A stretch of 23,670 nucleotides of DNA from Rhodospirillales bacterium (GCA_016195145.1 JACQAF010000123.1:1-23670); one strand, 5' to 3'. Shown: positions 8,254 through 14,825, counted from the first letter of the stretch. Notes: generated by a model from the letters alone, not told the origin. Translations and numbers: made by a program.

Positions 8254-9990
8254 TCAAATATCGGCGTAAGCGCGTTTTTCAGCCTTCGTGCCCGGATGGG
8301 TGAGCGCGCCGAGATAGGCCGCGCCAACGCCCTGGGCGTATTTCCAGAGCGCGCCGGAGCCGAAATCGATCTCGCGCGGCTTCCAGCTTTTGCGTCGCTT
8401 GGCCAGCTCCGCCTCCGACAGGTCGACGGCGAGAACGCCCTTTTTGGCGTCGAGGGTGATGATATCGCCGTCCTTGAGCAGGGCGATCGGCCCGCCCACC
8501 GCCGCTTCCGGCCCGATATGGCCGACGCAGAAGCCGCGCGTGGCGCCCGAAAACCGCCCGTCGGTGATCAGCGCCACCTTCTCGCCCATGCCCTGGCCGT
8601 AGATCGCCGCCGTCGTCGATAGCATTTCCCGCATGCCGGGTCCGCCGCGCGGCCCCTCGTAACGGATGACGATTACGTCGCCGGGTCTATATTTCCCCTC
8701 GACCACGGCGCAGAACGCGTCTTCTTCGCAATCGAACACCCGCGCCGGACCGGAGAAGGTGAGTTTCTTGAGGCCGGCGATCTTCACGATCCCACCCTCG
8801 GGCGCGAGGTTGCCCTTAAGTCCGACCACGCCGCCGGTGGGCGAGATCGGCTTCGACGGCAGATAAACCACGTCCTGGTTGGTCGGAAATTTCACGCCCT
8901 TGAGGTTTTCCTTGATCGTCTTGCCCGAGACCGTCAGGCAATCGCCATGCAGGAACCCCGCGTCGAGAAGAACCTTCATCACCACCGGAATTCCGCCGAT
9001 GTCGTAAAGGTCTTTGGCCGTGTATTTGCCGGCTGGCTTGAGATCGGCGATGTAGGGCGTGCGGCGGAACACCTCGCACACGTCATCGAGCGCAAATCGC
9101 ACGCCCGCTTCGTTGGCCATCGCCGGCAGGTGCAAGCCGGCGTTGGTCGATCCGCCGGTCGCCGCGACGACGACCGCGGCGTTCTCCAGCGCCTTGCGCG
9201 TCACGATGTCGCGCGGCCGGATGCCGGCCCGCAGCAGCTCCATCACTGCGCGCCCCGAACGTTCGGCGAAAGTATCGCGGTTCTGATAGGCCGCCGGCGC
9301 GCCGGCCGAGCCGGGCAAGGCCAGCCCGATCGCCTCGGAAACACAGGCCATCGTGTTGGCCGTGAATTGCCCGCCGCAGGCGCCCATCGTCGGACACGCC
9401 GCCATCTCAAGCTGCTTGAGATCCTCGGCCGACATGCGCTTGTTGGCGTGGGCGCCCACTCCCTCGAACACGTCGAGGACGGTGACGTCGCGGCCCTGAA
9501 AGCGGCCGGGCAGGATGGTGCCGCCATACATGAAGACCGACGGAATGTTGAGCCGCAGCATGGCCATCATGACGCCGGGCAGCGCCTTGTCGCAGCCGGC
9601 GAGGCCGACCAGCGCATCGTAGCAATGTCCGCGCACGGTCAGCTCGATCGAATCGGCGATCACCTCGCGGCTGATCAGCGAGGATTTCATGCCCTCGTGT
9701 CCCATGGCGATGCCGTCGGTCACGGTGATGGTCGTGAACTCGCGCGGCGTGCCGCCACTCGCCTTCACGCCGAGTTTCGCCGCCTGGGCCTGGCGCGCCA
9801 GCGCGATATTGCACGGCGCCGCTTCGTTCCATGTGGTGACGACGCCGACAAACGGCCGGCGGAGATCGTCTTCGGTCAGCCCCATGGCATAGAGATACGA
9901 CCGGTGCGGCGCGCGCTCCGGCCCTTCGAGAACATGGCGGCTGGGTAGGGTACGCTTGCCCGTGCGGCGGGCGCCCGTGGAATCGTTCAT
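8254..9990 (-). CDS. ilvD: Dihydroxy-acid dehydratase
   Basis: A 578-residue IlvD/Edd-family enzyme that dehydrates 2,3-dihydroxy-isovalerate and -methylvalerate to the 2-keto acids for valine, leucine and isoleucine synthesis. Candidate Fe-S ligands are Cys60 (EAAPCN), Cys133 (LAGCDK) and Cys205 (MGACGGQF), consistent with the [2Fe-2S] type. DGIAMGHEGM, GPRGGPGMREM and TDGRFSG are family signatures. ATG 9990 is the first start after an in-frame TGA and no other start codon lies between, so the start is firm, yet it has no recognisable Shine-Dalgarno sequence. Upstream on the same strand are a candidate leader peptide with a branched-chain codon run, a hairpin, and a tRNA-Leu gene. No other ilv gene is nearby. 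Related sugar-acid dehydratases share the fold, but length and motifs favour IlvD. Confidence 0.94.
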   Translation of the reverse strand: MNDSTGARRTGKRTLPSRHVLEGPERAPHRSYLYAMGLTEDDLRRPFVGVVTTWNEAAPCNIALARQAQAAKLGVKASGGTPREFTTITVTDGIAMGHEGMKSSLISREVIADSIELTVRGHCYDALVGLAGCDKALPGVMMAMLRLNIPSVFMYGGTILPGRFQGRDVTVLDVFEGVGAHANKRMSAEDLKQLEMAACPTMGACGGQFTANTMACVSEAIGLALPGSAGAPAAYQNRDTFAERSGRAVMELLRAGIRPRDIVTRKALENAAVVVAATGGSTNAGLHLPAMANEAGVRFALDDVCEVFRRTPYIADLKPAGKYTAKDLYDIGGIPVVMKVLLDAGFLHGDCLTVSGKTIKENLKGVKFPTNQDVVYLPSKPISPTGGVVGLKGNLAPEGGIVKIAGLKKLTFSGPARVFDCEEDAFCAVVEGKYRPGDVIVIRYEGPRGGPGMREMLSTTAAIYGQGMGEKVALITDGRFSGATRGFCVGHIGPEAAVGGPIALLKDGDIITLDAKKGVLAVDLSEAELAKRRKSWKPREIDFGSGALWKYAQGVGAAYLGALTHPGTKAEKRAYADI

Positions 9991-10009
9991 GGCTGTATCA
10001 CGCGCGTTA

Positions 10010-10044
10010 TTGTCGGGAAATCAGGCGAAATACTATCCCAACAA
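10010..10044 (-). promoter_or_regulatory. Hairpin pairing the leader's Leu-Leu-Gly codons with sequence just before ilvD
   Basis: On the minus strand TTGTTGGGA (10044-10036) can pair with TCCCGACAA (10018-10010). This makes a 9-bp stem with one G-U pair and a 17-base loop that holds the leader stop codon. The 5' arm is exactly codons 7-9 of the candidate leader peptide, and the 3' arm ends 19 bases before the ilvD start. No U tract follows, so a translational rather than a transcriptional switch is the better guess. Confidence 0.4.
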
Positions 10045-10062
10045 AACCCGGAGACAAATCAT
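10033..10062 (-). CDS. Candidate ilvD leader peptide MICLRVLLG
   Basis: A 9-codon frame on the ilvD strand encodes Met-Ile-Cys-Leu-Arg-Val-Leu-Leu-Gly and ends in TAG at 10035-10033. Five of nine residues are Ile, Leu or Val, the products of the IlvD pathway. GGAGGGG (10075-10069) precedes it, with eight bases between the GGAGG core and ATG; this is a far better ribosome site than that of ilvD itself. The two adjacent UUG codons are read by tRNA-Leu(CAA), whose gene lies 80 bases upstream. Leader peptides controlling branched-chain operons are well known, but this one was found only by reading. A promoter-like pair at 10030-10057 would, if used, exclude the leader from the transcript. Chance occurrence of so short a frame is possible. 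Confidence 0.42.
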   Translation of the reverse strand: MICLRVLLG

Positions 10063-10077
10063 AATTCGCCCCTCCGT

Positions 10078-10103
10078 CGCCGCGCCTTGCCGCCGACGCG
10101 GCG
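10078..10103 (-). repeat. GC-rich hairpin between tRNA-Leu and the leader
   Basis: CGCCGCG and CGCGGCG arms (10078-10084 and 10097-10103) give a perfect 7-bp stem with a 12-base loop. It stands just before the leader's ribosome site on the minus strand. No U tract follows, so it is not a classical terminator. It may be a processing or pausing element. Confidence 0.4.
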
Positions 10104-10142
10104 CGGTCAATCGACCGGATGGAAATACCGGAAACCCCGGAA

Positions 10143-10228
10143 TGGTGCCCCTGGCCGGACTTGAACCAGCACGCCCTTGCGGGCAACAGATTTTGAGTCT
10201 GCCGCGTCTACCGTTTCGCCACAGGGGC
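10143..10228 (-). tRNA. tRNA-Leu (anticodon CAA)
   Basis: On the minus strand the 86-base gene has a 7-bp acceptor stem (GCCCCTG/CAGGGGC), an encoded CCA at 10145-10143, and a D arm with GGCGAAACGGTAGACGC. The anticodon stem-loop is GCAGA-CTCAAAA-TCTGT, so the anticodon is CAA, reading UUG. A long class II variable arm with a CCCGCAAGGG stem and a GGTTCAAGTCC T loop follow. All of this fits tRNA-Leu. It points toward ilvD and no clear terminator separates the two. Confidence 0.96.
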
Positions 10229-10243
10229 CCCCGGGCGCGGGGG

Positions 10244-10271
10244 ATGATAGACGAGGGCACGCCAAGGTCAA
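10244..10271 (-). promoter_or_regulatory. Promoter of tRNA-Leu (and possibly of ilvD by readthrough)
   Basis: On the minus strand TTGACC (10271-10266) and TATCAT (10249-10244) each match the sigma-70 consensus at five of six positions, with a 16-base spacer. Transcription should start near 10237, about nine bases before the mature tRNA 5' end. This is the best promoter-like pair seen in the window. Confidence 0.6.
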
Positions 10272-10320
10272 TCGCCGATCCGCCCGGTTCCGGCTGCTTT
10301 CCCCGCCCTGACGGGGCGGC

Positions 10321-10349
10321 TTGCATGTGGCCGGGGGCGCTGCTACACC
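10321..10349 (+). promoter_or_regulatory. Possible promoter of the DedA-dsbB-coq7 operon
   Basis: TTGCAT (10321-10326) and a GCTACACC-like -10 (about 10342-10349) lie 30-60 bases before the first gene. The -10 match is partial. The -10 sits inside the loop and right arm of a strong dyad. Confidence 0.3.
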
Positions 10350-10356
10350 CCCGGCC
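10329..10356 (+). repeat. Perfect 9-bp inverted repeat upstream of the DedA-like gene
   Basis: GGCCGGGGG (10329-10337) and CCCCCGGCC (10348-10356) are perfectly complementary around a 10-base loop, 23 bases before ATG 10380. It could be an operator or an mRNA structure. No U tract follows, so termination is unlikely. Confidence 0.5.
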
Positions 10357-10379
10357 CGAAGCACCTACCGGGGACCGAT

Positions 10380-10961
10380 ATGATCCGCCGCCTCTATGAC
10401 TGGCTGATGCGCCTTGCCGCCCACCCGCGCTCGCTATGGGCGATGGCCGGGGTGTCGTTCGCCGAAAGCTCGTTTTTCCCCATCCCCCCCGACGCCATGC
10501 TGGTCCCCATGGTGCTGGCCCGGCCGGAGCGCGCCTGGGTGCTGGCGGGGGTATGCACGGCCGCCTCGGTCGTCGGCGGCCTGTTCGGCTACGCGATCGG
10601 CTATTTCCTTTATGAGACGCTCGGGCAGTTCCTGATCTCGATTTACGGCTATGAGGACAAATTCGACGCCTTCCGCGCCGCCTATAACGAGTGGGGCCTG
10701 TGGATCATCCTGATCAAGGGCATGACGCCGATCCCCTACAAGCTGGTCACCATCGCCAGCGGCCTGACGCAGTTCGATCTGGTCGTTTTCTTCCTTGCTT
10801 CTGTCGCCACCCGCGGCGTCCGGTTCTTCCTCGTCGCCGCCCTGTTGCGGCAATTCGGTCCGCCGATCCGTGAATTCGTCGAACGCTACCTGACCGCGGT
10901 CACGACGGCCTTCCTCGTCCTGGTCATCGGCGGGATCGTCGCCGCGCGTTACGTCATCTAG
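10380..10961 (+). CDS. DedA/YqaA-family membrane protein (VTT domain)
   Basis: A 193-residue inner-membrane protein of the short YqaA-like branch of the DedA (VTT/SNARE-associated Golgi) superfamily. Members act in lipid scrambling/flipping and membrane homeostasis. Visible motifs are FAESSFFPIPPDAM (26-39), the first re-entrant loop with conserved Glu and Pro, and IKGMTPIPYKLVTIASG (about 112-128), the second. Hydrophobic spans flank both, with a final one (FLVLVIGGIVAARYV) at the C-terminus. The start at 10380 gives the normal length. A dsbB gene follows after 24 bases and coq7 four bases after that, so the three are probably one transcript. The specific lipid substrate is not deducible. 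Confidence 0.88.
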   Translation: MIRRLYDWLMRLAAHPRSLWAMAGVSFAESSFFPIPPDAMLVPMVLARPERAWVLAGVCTAASVVGGLFGYAIGYFLYETLGQFLISIYGYEDKFDAFRAAYNEWGLWIILIKGMTPIPYKLVTIASGLTQFDLVVFFLASVATRGVRFFLVAALLRQFGPPIREFVERYLTAVTTAFLVLVIGGIVAARYVI

Positions 10962-10985
10962 GCCGGACTGGCAGGGATTCCGGCC

Positions 10986-11495
10986 ATGGGCTATATCGAC
11001 CCGATGACCGATCCCCGCCGCGTCGCCGCCCTGATCGTCGTCGCCAGCCTTGCTATCCTCGCCGGCGCGCTCGTTTTCCAGTACTGGGGCGGCCTCGCGC
11101 CGTGCGTCCTGTGCCTGTGGCAGCGTTACGCCTATGGCGCGGCGATCGCGGCCGGTGCGGCGGCCTTCGCGCTAGCTCTGCGCCCCATGCCCGCCGCAGG
11201 GGCCCTTGTTCTGGCCGGGGCAGCGTTTCTTGCCGGGGCCGGCATCGCCGTCTTCCATGTCGGGGTCGAGCAGCAATGGTGGCAGGGGACGGCCGAATGC
11301 GGCTCCCTTCTGCCCAAGGCCGGCAGCGTCGAGGAACTGCGCGCCCGCCTGCTGGCCCAGCCGGTGGTGCGCTGCGACGAGGTGCCGTGGTCGCTGTTCG
11401 GCGTCTCGCTGGCGGGATATAATGTGTTGATATCCTTGGCGCTGGCGGCATTTACCCTTGCCGCCGGCATCCGCATCGCCGGCAGGAGGGCCTGA
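10986..11495 (+). CDS. dsbB: Disulfide bond formation protein B
   Basis: A 169-residue, four-helix membrane protein that reoxidises periplasmic DsbA and passes the electrons to ubiquinone. The first redox pair is Cys40-Cys43 in APCVLCLWQR; the conserved quinone-interacting Arg is Arg47. The second pair is Cys105 (GTAEC) and Cys130 (VVRCDE), in the periplasmic loop after FHVGVEQQWWQG, a wording typical of alphaproteobacterial DsbB. AGGGA lies about eight bases before ATG 10986; ATG 11004 is a possible alternative start. It is between the DedA-like gene and coq7, four bases before the latter. A partner DsbA is not in the window. Confidence 0.92.
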   Translation: MGYIDPMTDPRRVAALIVVASLAILAGALVFQYWGGLAPCVLCLWQRYAYGAAIAAGAAAFALALRPMPAAGALVLAGAAFLAGAGIAVFHVGVEQQWWQGTAECGSLLPKAGSVEELRARLLAQPVVRCDEVPWSLFGVSLAGYNVLISLALAAFTLAAGIRIAGRRA

Positions 11496-11499
11496 GCCG

Positions 11500-12057
11500 A
11501 TGACCCGCAAGACGCGCCCCCGCAACCCGCTGCCCGGCGACCCCCGCCGCGACGACGCGACGCGACGCATGCTGCGCGTCGACCATGCCGGCGAATACGG
11601 CGCGGTTCGTATCTATGAGGGGCAGATGGCGGTTCTCGGCAACAGCCCGGCGGGCAAGCTTGTGCGCAAGATGGCGGCGCAGGAGCAGAAACATCTCGAC
11701 GCCTTCGACCGCCTGCTGCCCGAGCGGCGGGTCCGCCCCACCCTCCTCGCCCCGGTATGGCATGTCGCCGGGTTCGCCCTCGGCGCGGCGACCGCCCTGC
11801 TTGGCGAACGGGCGGCGATGGCCTGTACGGTCGCGGTGGAAGAAGTAATCGATGAACATTACGCCGGTCAGATAGCCGCCCTCGACGACCGGGAAACCGA
11901 CCTCAAGGCGACGATCGAGGCGTTCCGGCAGGACGAAATTGCGCACCGCAACGAAGGCCTTGCCCATGGCGCCGAAGACGCGCCCGCTTACGAATTCTTA
12001 AGCATGACTATCAAGGCCGGCTCGCGACTTGCCATTTGGCTGTCGACCCGGATTTGA
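11500..12057 (+). CDS. coq7: 5-demethoxyubiquinone hydroxylase (Coq7/UbiM-functional di-iron enzyme)
   Basis: A 185-residue ferritin-like di-iron hydroxylase that adds the last hydroxyl group to the ring in ubiquinone synthesis at the membrane face. Predicted iron ligands are Glu32 (HAGEYGA), Glu62 and His65 (QEQKHLD), Glu114 (VAVEEVIDEHY), Glu146 and His149 (QDEIAHRNEG). Spacing of the first four agrees with human COQ7. ATG 11500 is chosen because AGGAGG at 11484-11489 lies ten bases before it; the frame is open further upstream inside dsbB. The gene starts four bases after the dsbB stop. Co-expression of a ubiquinone-making enzyme with the ubiquinone-reducing DsbB makes biochemical sense. 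Confidence 0.93.
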   Translation: MTRKTRPRNPLPGDPRRDDATRRMLRVDHAGEYGAVRIYEGQMAVLGNSPAGKLVRKMAAQEQKHLDAFDRLLPERRVRPTLLAPVWHVAGFALGAATALLGERAAMACTVAVEEVIDEHYAGQIAALDDRETDLKATIEAFRQDEIAHRNEGLAHGAEDAPAYEFLSMTIKAGSRLAIWLSTRI

Positions 12058-12218
12058 CTCCGCCGGGCGAATTACCCGCACCGGTTGTTACGCATATTTT
12101 CCGCACCGCAACATAACCATCTCAAAAAATTCCATAATTTGTCACCGCCATTAACTTCTTTTTGCCACTTTTCCCGTGATACTTCGGGTCAACGAGAAGG
12201 TTTCACCCGGAGGCAATC

Positions 12219-12398
12219 ATGCGTGCGCGACACAAGAGGAAGTACATCGGCGAACCGTCGCTCGATGAAATGCTCGACGACCCGGTCGTTCAGGCGATGA
12301 TGGCGCGCGACGGCGTGAAACGCGAGGCGCTGGTGGCGTTGATTGCGGCTGCGCGCACGCGGCTTGGCCTTGTCACCGAATGCGGCTGCGCCGAATAA
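12219..12398 (+). CDS. Small protein of unknown function, 59 residues
   Basis: An ATG-started frame of 59 residues with a GGAGG ribosome site (12209-12213) five bases upstream. It begins MRARHKRKYIGEP, strongly basic. It continues with an acidic helix-like stretch SLDEMLDDPVVQAMMARDGV, a basic amphipathic helix REALVALIAAARTRLGL, and ends ECGCAE. No membrane segment or signal peptide is seen. Codon use matches neighbouring genes, and the 161-base gap before it is unusually A/T-rich for this genome, as a promoter region would be. I recognise the general look of small conserved alphaproteobacterial proteins but can assign no function. The final Cys-Gly-Cys could bind metal or be redox active; that is speculation. 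Confidence 0.7.
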   Translation: MRARHKRKYIGEPSLDEMLDDPVVQAMMARDGVKREALVALIAAARTRLGLVTECGCAE

Positions 12399-12417
12399 GG
12401 ACCTTCGCCCCGCCGGG

Positions 12418-12981
12418 TCAGACCGGATCGAGCTCCGTATCCCAGTAAAGAAAGTCGCGCCAGCTCTCGTGCAAGAAATTGGGCGGGAATCCTCGCCCGT
12501 TTTCCTGCAATTCGAGGGTCGATGGCTGCGTCGGCACGTGGCGCGGATACATATGCGCCTCGCGCGGCAGGCGGTTGCCTTTGGCCATATTGCACGTGCC
12601 GCAGGCGGTGACGACGTTGTGCCAGACCGTCCGACCGCCGCGCGAGCGCGGTACGATATGGTCGAAGGTCAGTTCGTGGGCCGGAAAGGCGTTGCCGCAA
12701 TACTGGCAGGTGAAGCGGTCGCGCAGGAAGACGTTGAAGCGCGTGAACGCCGGCCGGCGGGCGGTCGGGATGTATTCCTTGAGCGAAATGACGCTCGGCA
12801 GCCGCATTTCGAGAGTGGGAGAGCGGACAACCTGGTCATATTCCGAGACGATGTTGACCCGGTTGAGAAACACCGCCTTGACGGCATCCTGCCATGACCA
12901 GACCGACAGCGGAAAATAGCTGAGCGGGCGGAAATCCGCGTTCAGCACAAGAGCCGGACAGCTGTCGATCGAACCGTGCAA
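12418..12981 (-). CDS. HNH endonuclease family protein
   Basis: A 187-residue HNH-domain protein of the solitary chromosomal type common in alphaproteobacteria. N-terminal sequence is ALVLNADFRPLSYFPLSVW (10-28). The beta-beta-alpha metal core has zinc-type pairs Cys92/Cys95 (CQYC) and Cys127/Cys130 (CGTC), with Asp107-His108 (TFDHIVPRSRGG) and His121-Asn122 between them, and Asn131 closing the HNH set. The start is TTG at 12981, supported by GAGGGG eight bases upstream; the N-terminus then fits the family. It is convergent with the 59-residue gene, 19 bases apart. Its cellular role is not established; it need not be part of a restriction system, and no partner methylase is adjacent. Confidence 0.9.
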   Translation of the reverse strand: MHGSIDSCPALVLNADFRPLSYFPLSVWSWQDAVKAVFLNRVNIVSEYDQVVRSPTLEMRLPSVISLKEYIPTARRPAFTRFNVFLRDRFTCQYCGNAFPAHELTFDHIVPRSRGGRTVWHNVVTACGTCNMAKGNRLPREAHMYPRHVPTQPSTLELQENGRGFPPNFLHESWRDFLYWDTELDPV

Positions 12982-13045
12982 CCTGGTACCCCTCTGTCAA
13001 CGTGGTACGACGTGCCGGAATATCGCTAGACCTAGATAATGGATA

Positions 13046-13082
13046 CGGCCAAAAAACACAATATCTCGGCATGTTTTGGCCG
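13046..13082. repeat. Perfect 9-bp inverted repeat between HNH and hydrolase genes
   Basis: CGGCCAAAA (13046-13054) and TTTTGGCCG (13074-13082) flank a 19-base A/T-rich loop. It lies 24 bases beyond the hydrolase stop on the minus strand and 65 bases before the HNH start, so it could be a terminator for the former or an operator for the latter. Confidence 0.5.
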
Positions 13083-13105
13083 ATCGGCGGATTTTCGGCT
13101 GGCGG

Positions 13106-13768
13106 TCAGTCGGCCAGCCGTTCGGCGAGAAACTTCGCCCCCATCACCAGCCCGGTTTCGTCGATCGAATGGGCGAGACTCGGCCGTTCTTCGGCGTAAA
13201 CCTCGATCCCCGCCGCCGTCAGGCCCTCAGCCGCCGCCGTCATCGCCTGGACCGGCACCATCGGGTCGGCATCGCCGTGGATCAGCAGCACGGGCGGGCG
13301 CGAACGCAGCTCGCCCGCAAGCTGCTCGACGCCGACCAGCGCGCCCGAATAGCCGATCACGCCGGCGCAGGGCTTCGCCCGACGCGGCGCGACGTAAAGC
13401 GACATCATCGTACCTTGCGAAAACCCAATCAGGGCAAGTTGCGGATCGTCGAGCCCGGCGCGCGCCAGCTCGTCGTCGATAAAGCCGTTGAGGATGGGCG
13501 CCGTCGCCTGGACGCCGGCGAGCATCATTCCCGGTTCGCGGTCCCGAAGGCTGAACCACTGGCGGCCGAACGGCGCCATGTCGCAGGGATACGGCGCATG
13601 CGGCGAGACGAACAGCGTGCCCGGCAGCGCCTCGGCCCAGATCGGGGCAAGCGAGATCAGATCGTTGCCGTCGGCCCCGAAGCCATGCAGCAGAATAACC
13701 AGCGAGCGCGGGCTTCCCCCGGCGGCGGGACCGAAGCGGGGGCCGTCGAGAGTAAACATATCGGTCAT
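13106..13768 (-). CDS. Carboxylesterase / phospholipase-family alpha/beta hydrolase
   Basis: A 220-residue serine hydrolase of the short carboxylesterase (Est/YpfH-like) family, cytoplasmic and without a signal peptide. LLHGFGADGND (26-36) is the oxyanion loop. The triad is predicted as Ser117 in LIGFSQGT, Asp168 in HGDADPMVP and His200 in LAHSID. ATG 13768 is preferred over ATG 13795 because AAGG lies six bases upstream and MTDMFTLDGPRFGPA matches the usual N-terminus. Substrates may be short acyl esters or lysophospholipids. It diverges from gluQ with 120 bases between the starts. Family assignment is firm; natural substrate unknown. Confidence 0.9.
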   Translation of the reverse strand: MTDMFTLDGPRFGPAAGGSPRSLVILLHGFGADGNDLISLAPIWAEALPGTLFVSPHAPYPCDMAPFGRQWFSLRDREPGMMLAGVQATAPILNGFIDDELARAGLDDPQLALIGFSQGTMMSLYVAPRRAKPCAGVIGYSGALVGVEQLAGELRSRPPVLLIHGDADPMVPVQAMTAAAEGLTAAGIEVYAEERPSLAHSIDETGLVMGAKFLAERLAD

Positions 13769-13888
13769 GGAAACCTTCGTGTGGAGGAGTGGCATCTGAA
13801 TCGGCGGCGCGGGGCGCGGCGGCGGAACGGCGACGCCCTACCTAGCCCATCCGCCATGCCGGTGTCACCCATGCTAGTGTCGCCGGCC

Positions 13889-14755
13889 ATGCCGCCTCCC
13901 GTCACCCGATTCGCGCCCTCGCCCACCGGGCGACTGCATCTCGGCCACGCCTATTCAGCCCTGTTCGCCTGGCGCGCGGCCGAAGACGCCGGCGGGCGGT
14001 TCATTCTCCGCATCGAAGACATCGACGCGACCCGCTGCCGGCCCGAATTCGAGACGGCGATCTATGACGATCTCGCCTGGCTCGGCCTTCATTGGGACAA
14101 GCCCGTGCGCCGCCAGTCGGAACATATGGCCGAGTACGCGGCGGCGCTCGACCGCCTCGCGGCGCGCGGCCTTCTCTATCCGTGTTTCTGCACCCGGGCC
14201 GAGATCCGCGCCGAGATCGCCCGCGCCGGCGTGGCCCCGCATGACGCGGGCCCCAACGGCGCCGAAGGACCGATCTATCCCGGCATCTGCCGCGCCCTCT
14301 CGCCGGCCGAGCGTGAGACTCGCCTCGCGACGGGGACGCCCTATGCGCTGCGTCTCGACGCCGGCAAGGCGCTTGGCGAAACCGGTCCGCTCGACTGGCA
14401 AGACCGCGAGCGGGGCACGGTTCGCGCCGATCCGCTCTCGCTCGGCGATGTCGTGCTGGCGCGCAAGGAAACGCCGGCGAGCTATCACCTCGCCGTCACG
14501 CTCGACGATCATCTGCAGGGCGTCACGCTGGTGACGCGCGGCGACGATCTGTTCGCCGCCACCCATATCCACCGGCTGCTGCAGGCATTGCTCGGTCTCG
14601 CGACGCCCGAATACCATCATCACCGCCTGATCCGCGACGCCGCCGGCGCGCGCCTCGCCAAACGCGCCGACGCGCCCACGCTCGAATCCCTGCGCACGGC
14701 CGGCCGCACGCCGGCTGTAGCGCGCCGTTTGGTTTTGGACACAGGTGACGGATAG
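13889..14755 (+). CDS. gluQ: Glutamyl-Q tRNA(Asp) synthetase
   Basis: A 288-residue paralogue of the glutamyl-tRNA synthetase catalytic domain that attaches glutamate to queuosine in tRNA(Asp). RFAPSPTGRLHLGH (7-20) holds the HIGH-type motif. CFC (99-101) with Tyr130 and Cys134 forms the zinc site of GluQ-RS. RLAKRADAPTL near 253-263 is the KMSKS-type motif. There is no anticodon-binding domain, as expected. ATG 13889 gives the standard N-terminus, but in-frame ATGs at 13856 and 13871 are possible and none has a clear ribosome site. The last residues after PAVARR (LVLDTGDG) do not look like the normal end and are followed at once by prophage genes, so the 3' end may have been replaced by an insertion. 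The catalytic core is complete. Confidence 0.92.
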   Translation: MPPPVTRFAPSPTGRLHLGHAYSALFAWRAAEDAGGRFILRIEDIDATRCRPEFETAIYDDLAWLGLHWDKPVRRQSEHMAEYAAALDRLAARGLLYPCFCTRAEIRAEIARAGVAPHDAGPNGAEGPIYPGICRALSPAERETRLATGTPYALRLDAGKALGETGPLDWQDRERGTVRADPLSLGDVVLARKETPASYHLAVTLDDHLQGVTLVTRGDDLFAATHIHRLLQALLGLATPEYHHHRLIRDAAGARLAKRADAPTLESLRTAGRTPAVARRLVLDTGDG

Positions 14756-14825
14756 TTTTACCCACCCAGAGCTAGCCACCAAAGACCGTTAGGAAGCCGA
14801 TTGCGCGCGCCGATTCTAACGCTCC
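14726..14825. other. Chromosome/prophage junction region
   Basis: Family-like gluQ coding stops near 14726. From there a short foreign-looking stretch supplies the gluQ stop codon (14753-14755) and runs to the end of the cytosine methylase gene at 14826. No direct repeat, integrase or tRNA is visible here, so an att site cannot be named. The stretch from about 14730 to 14765 reminds me of an insertion-sequence terminus; this is from memory and unverified. Confidence 0.35.

Noticed and set aside
10030..10057. Promoter-like pair TTGTCT (10057-10052) and TAGTAT (10035-10030) on the minus strand before ilvD
   Set aside because: Each box matches only four of six positions with a 16-base spacer, and it overlaps the leader frame. 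It is kept as the main alternative to the leader hypothesis, not as a feature.
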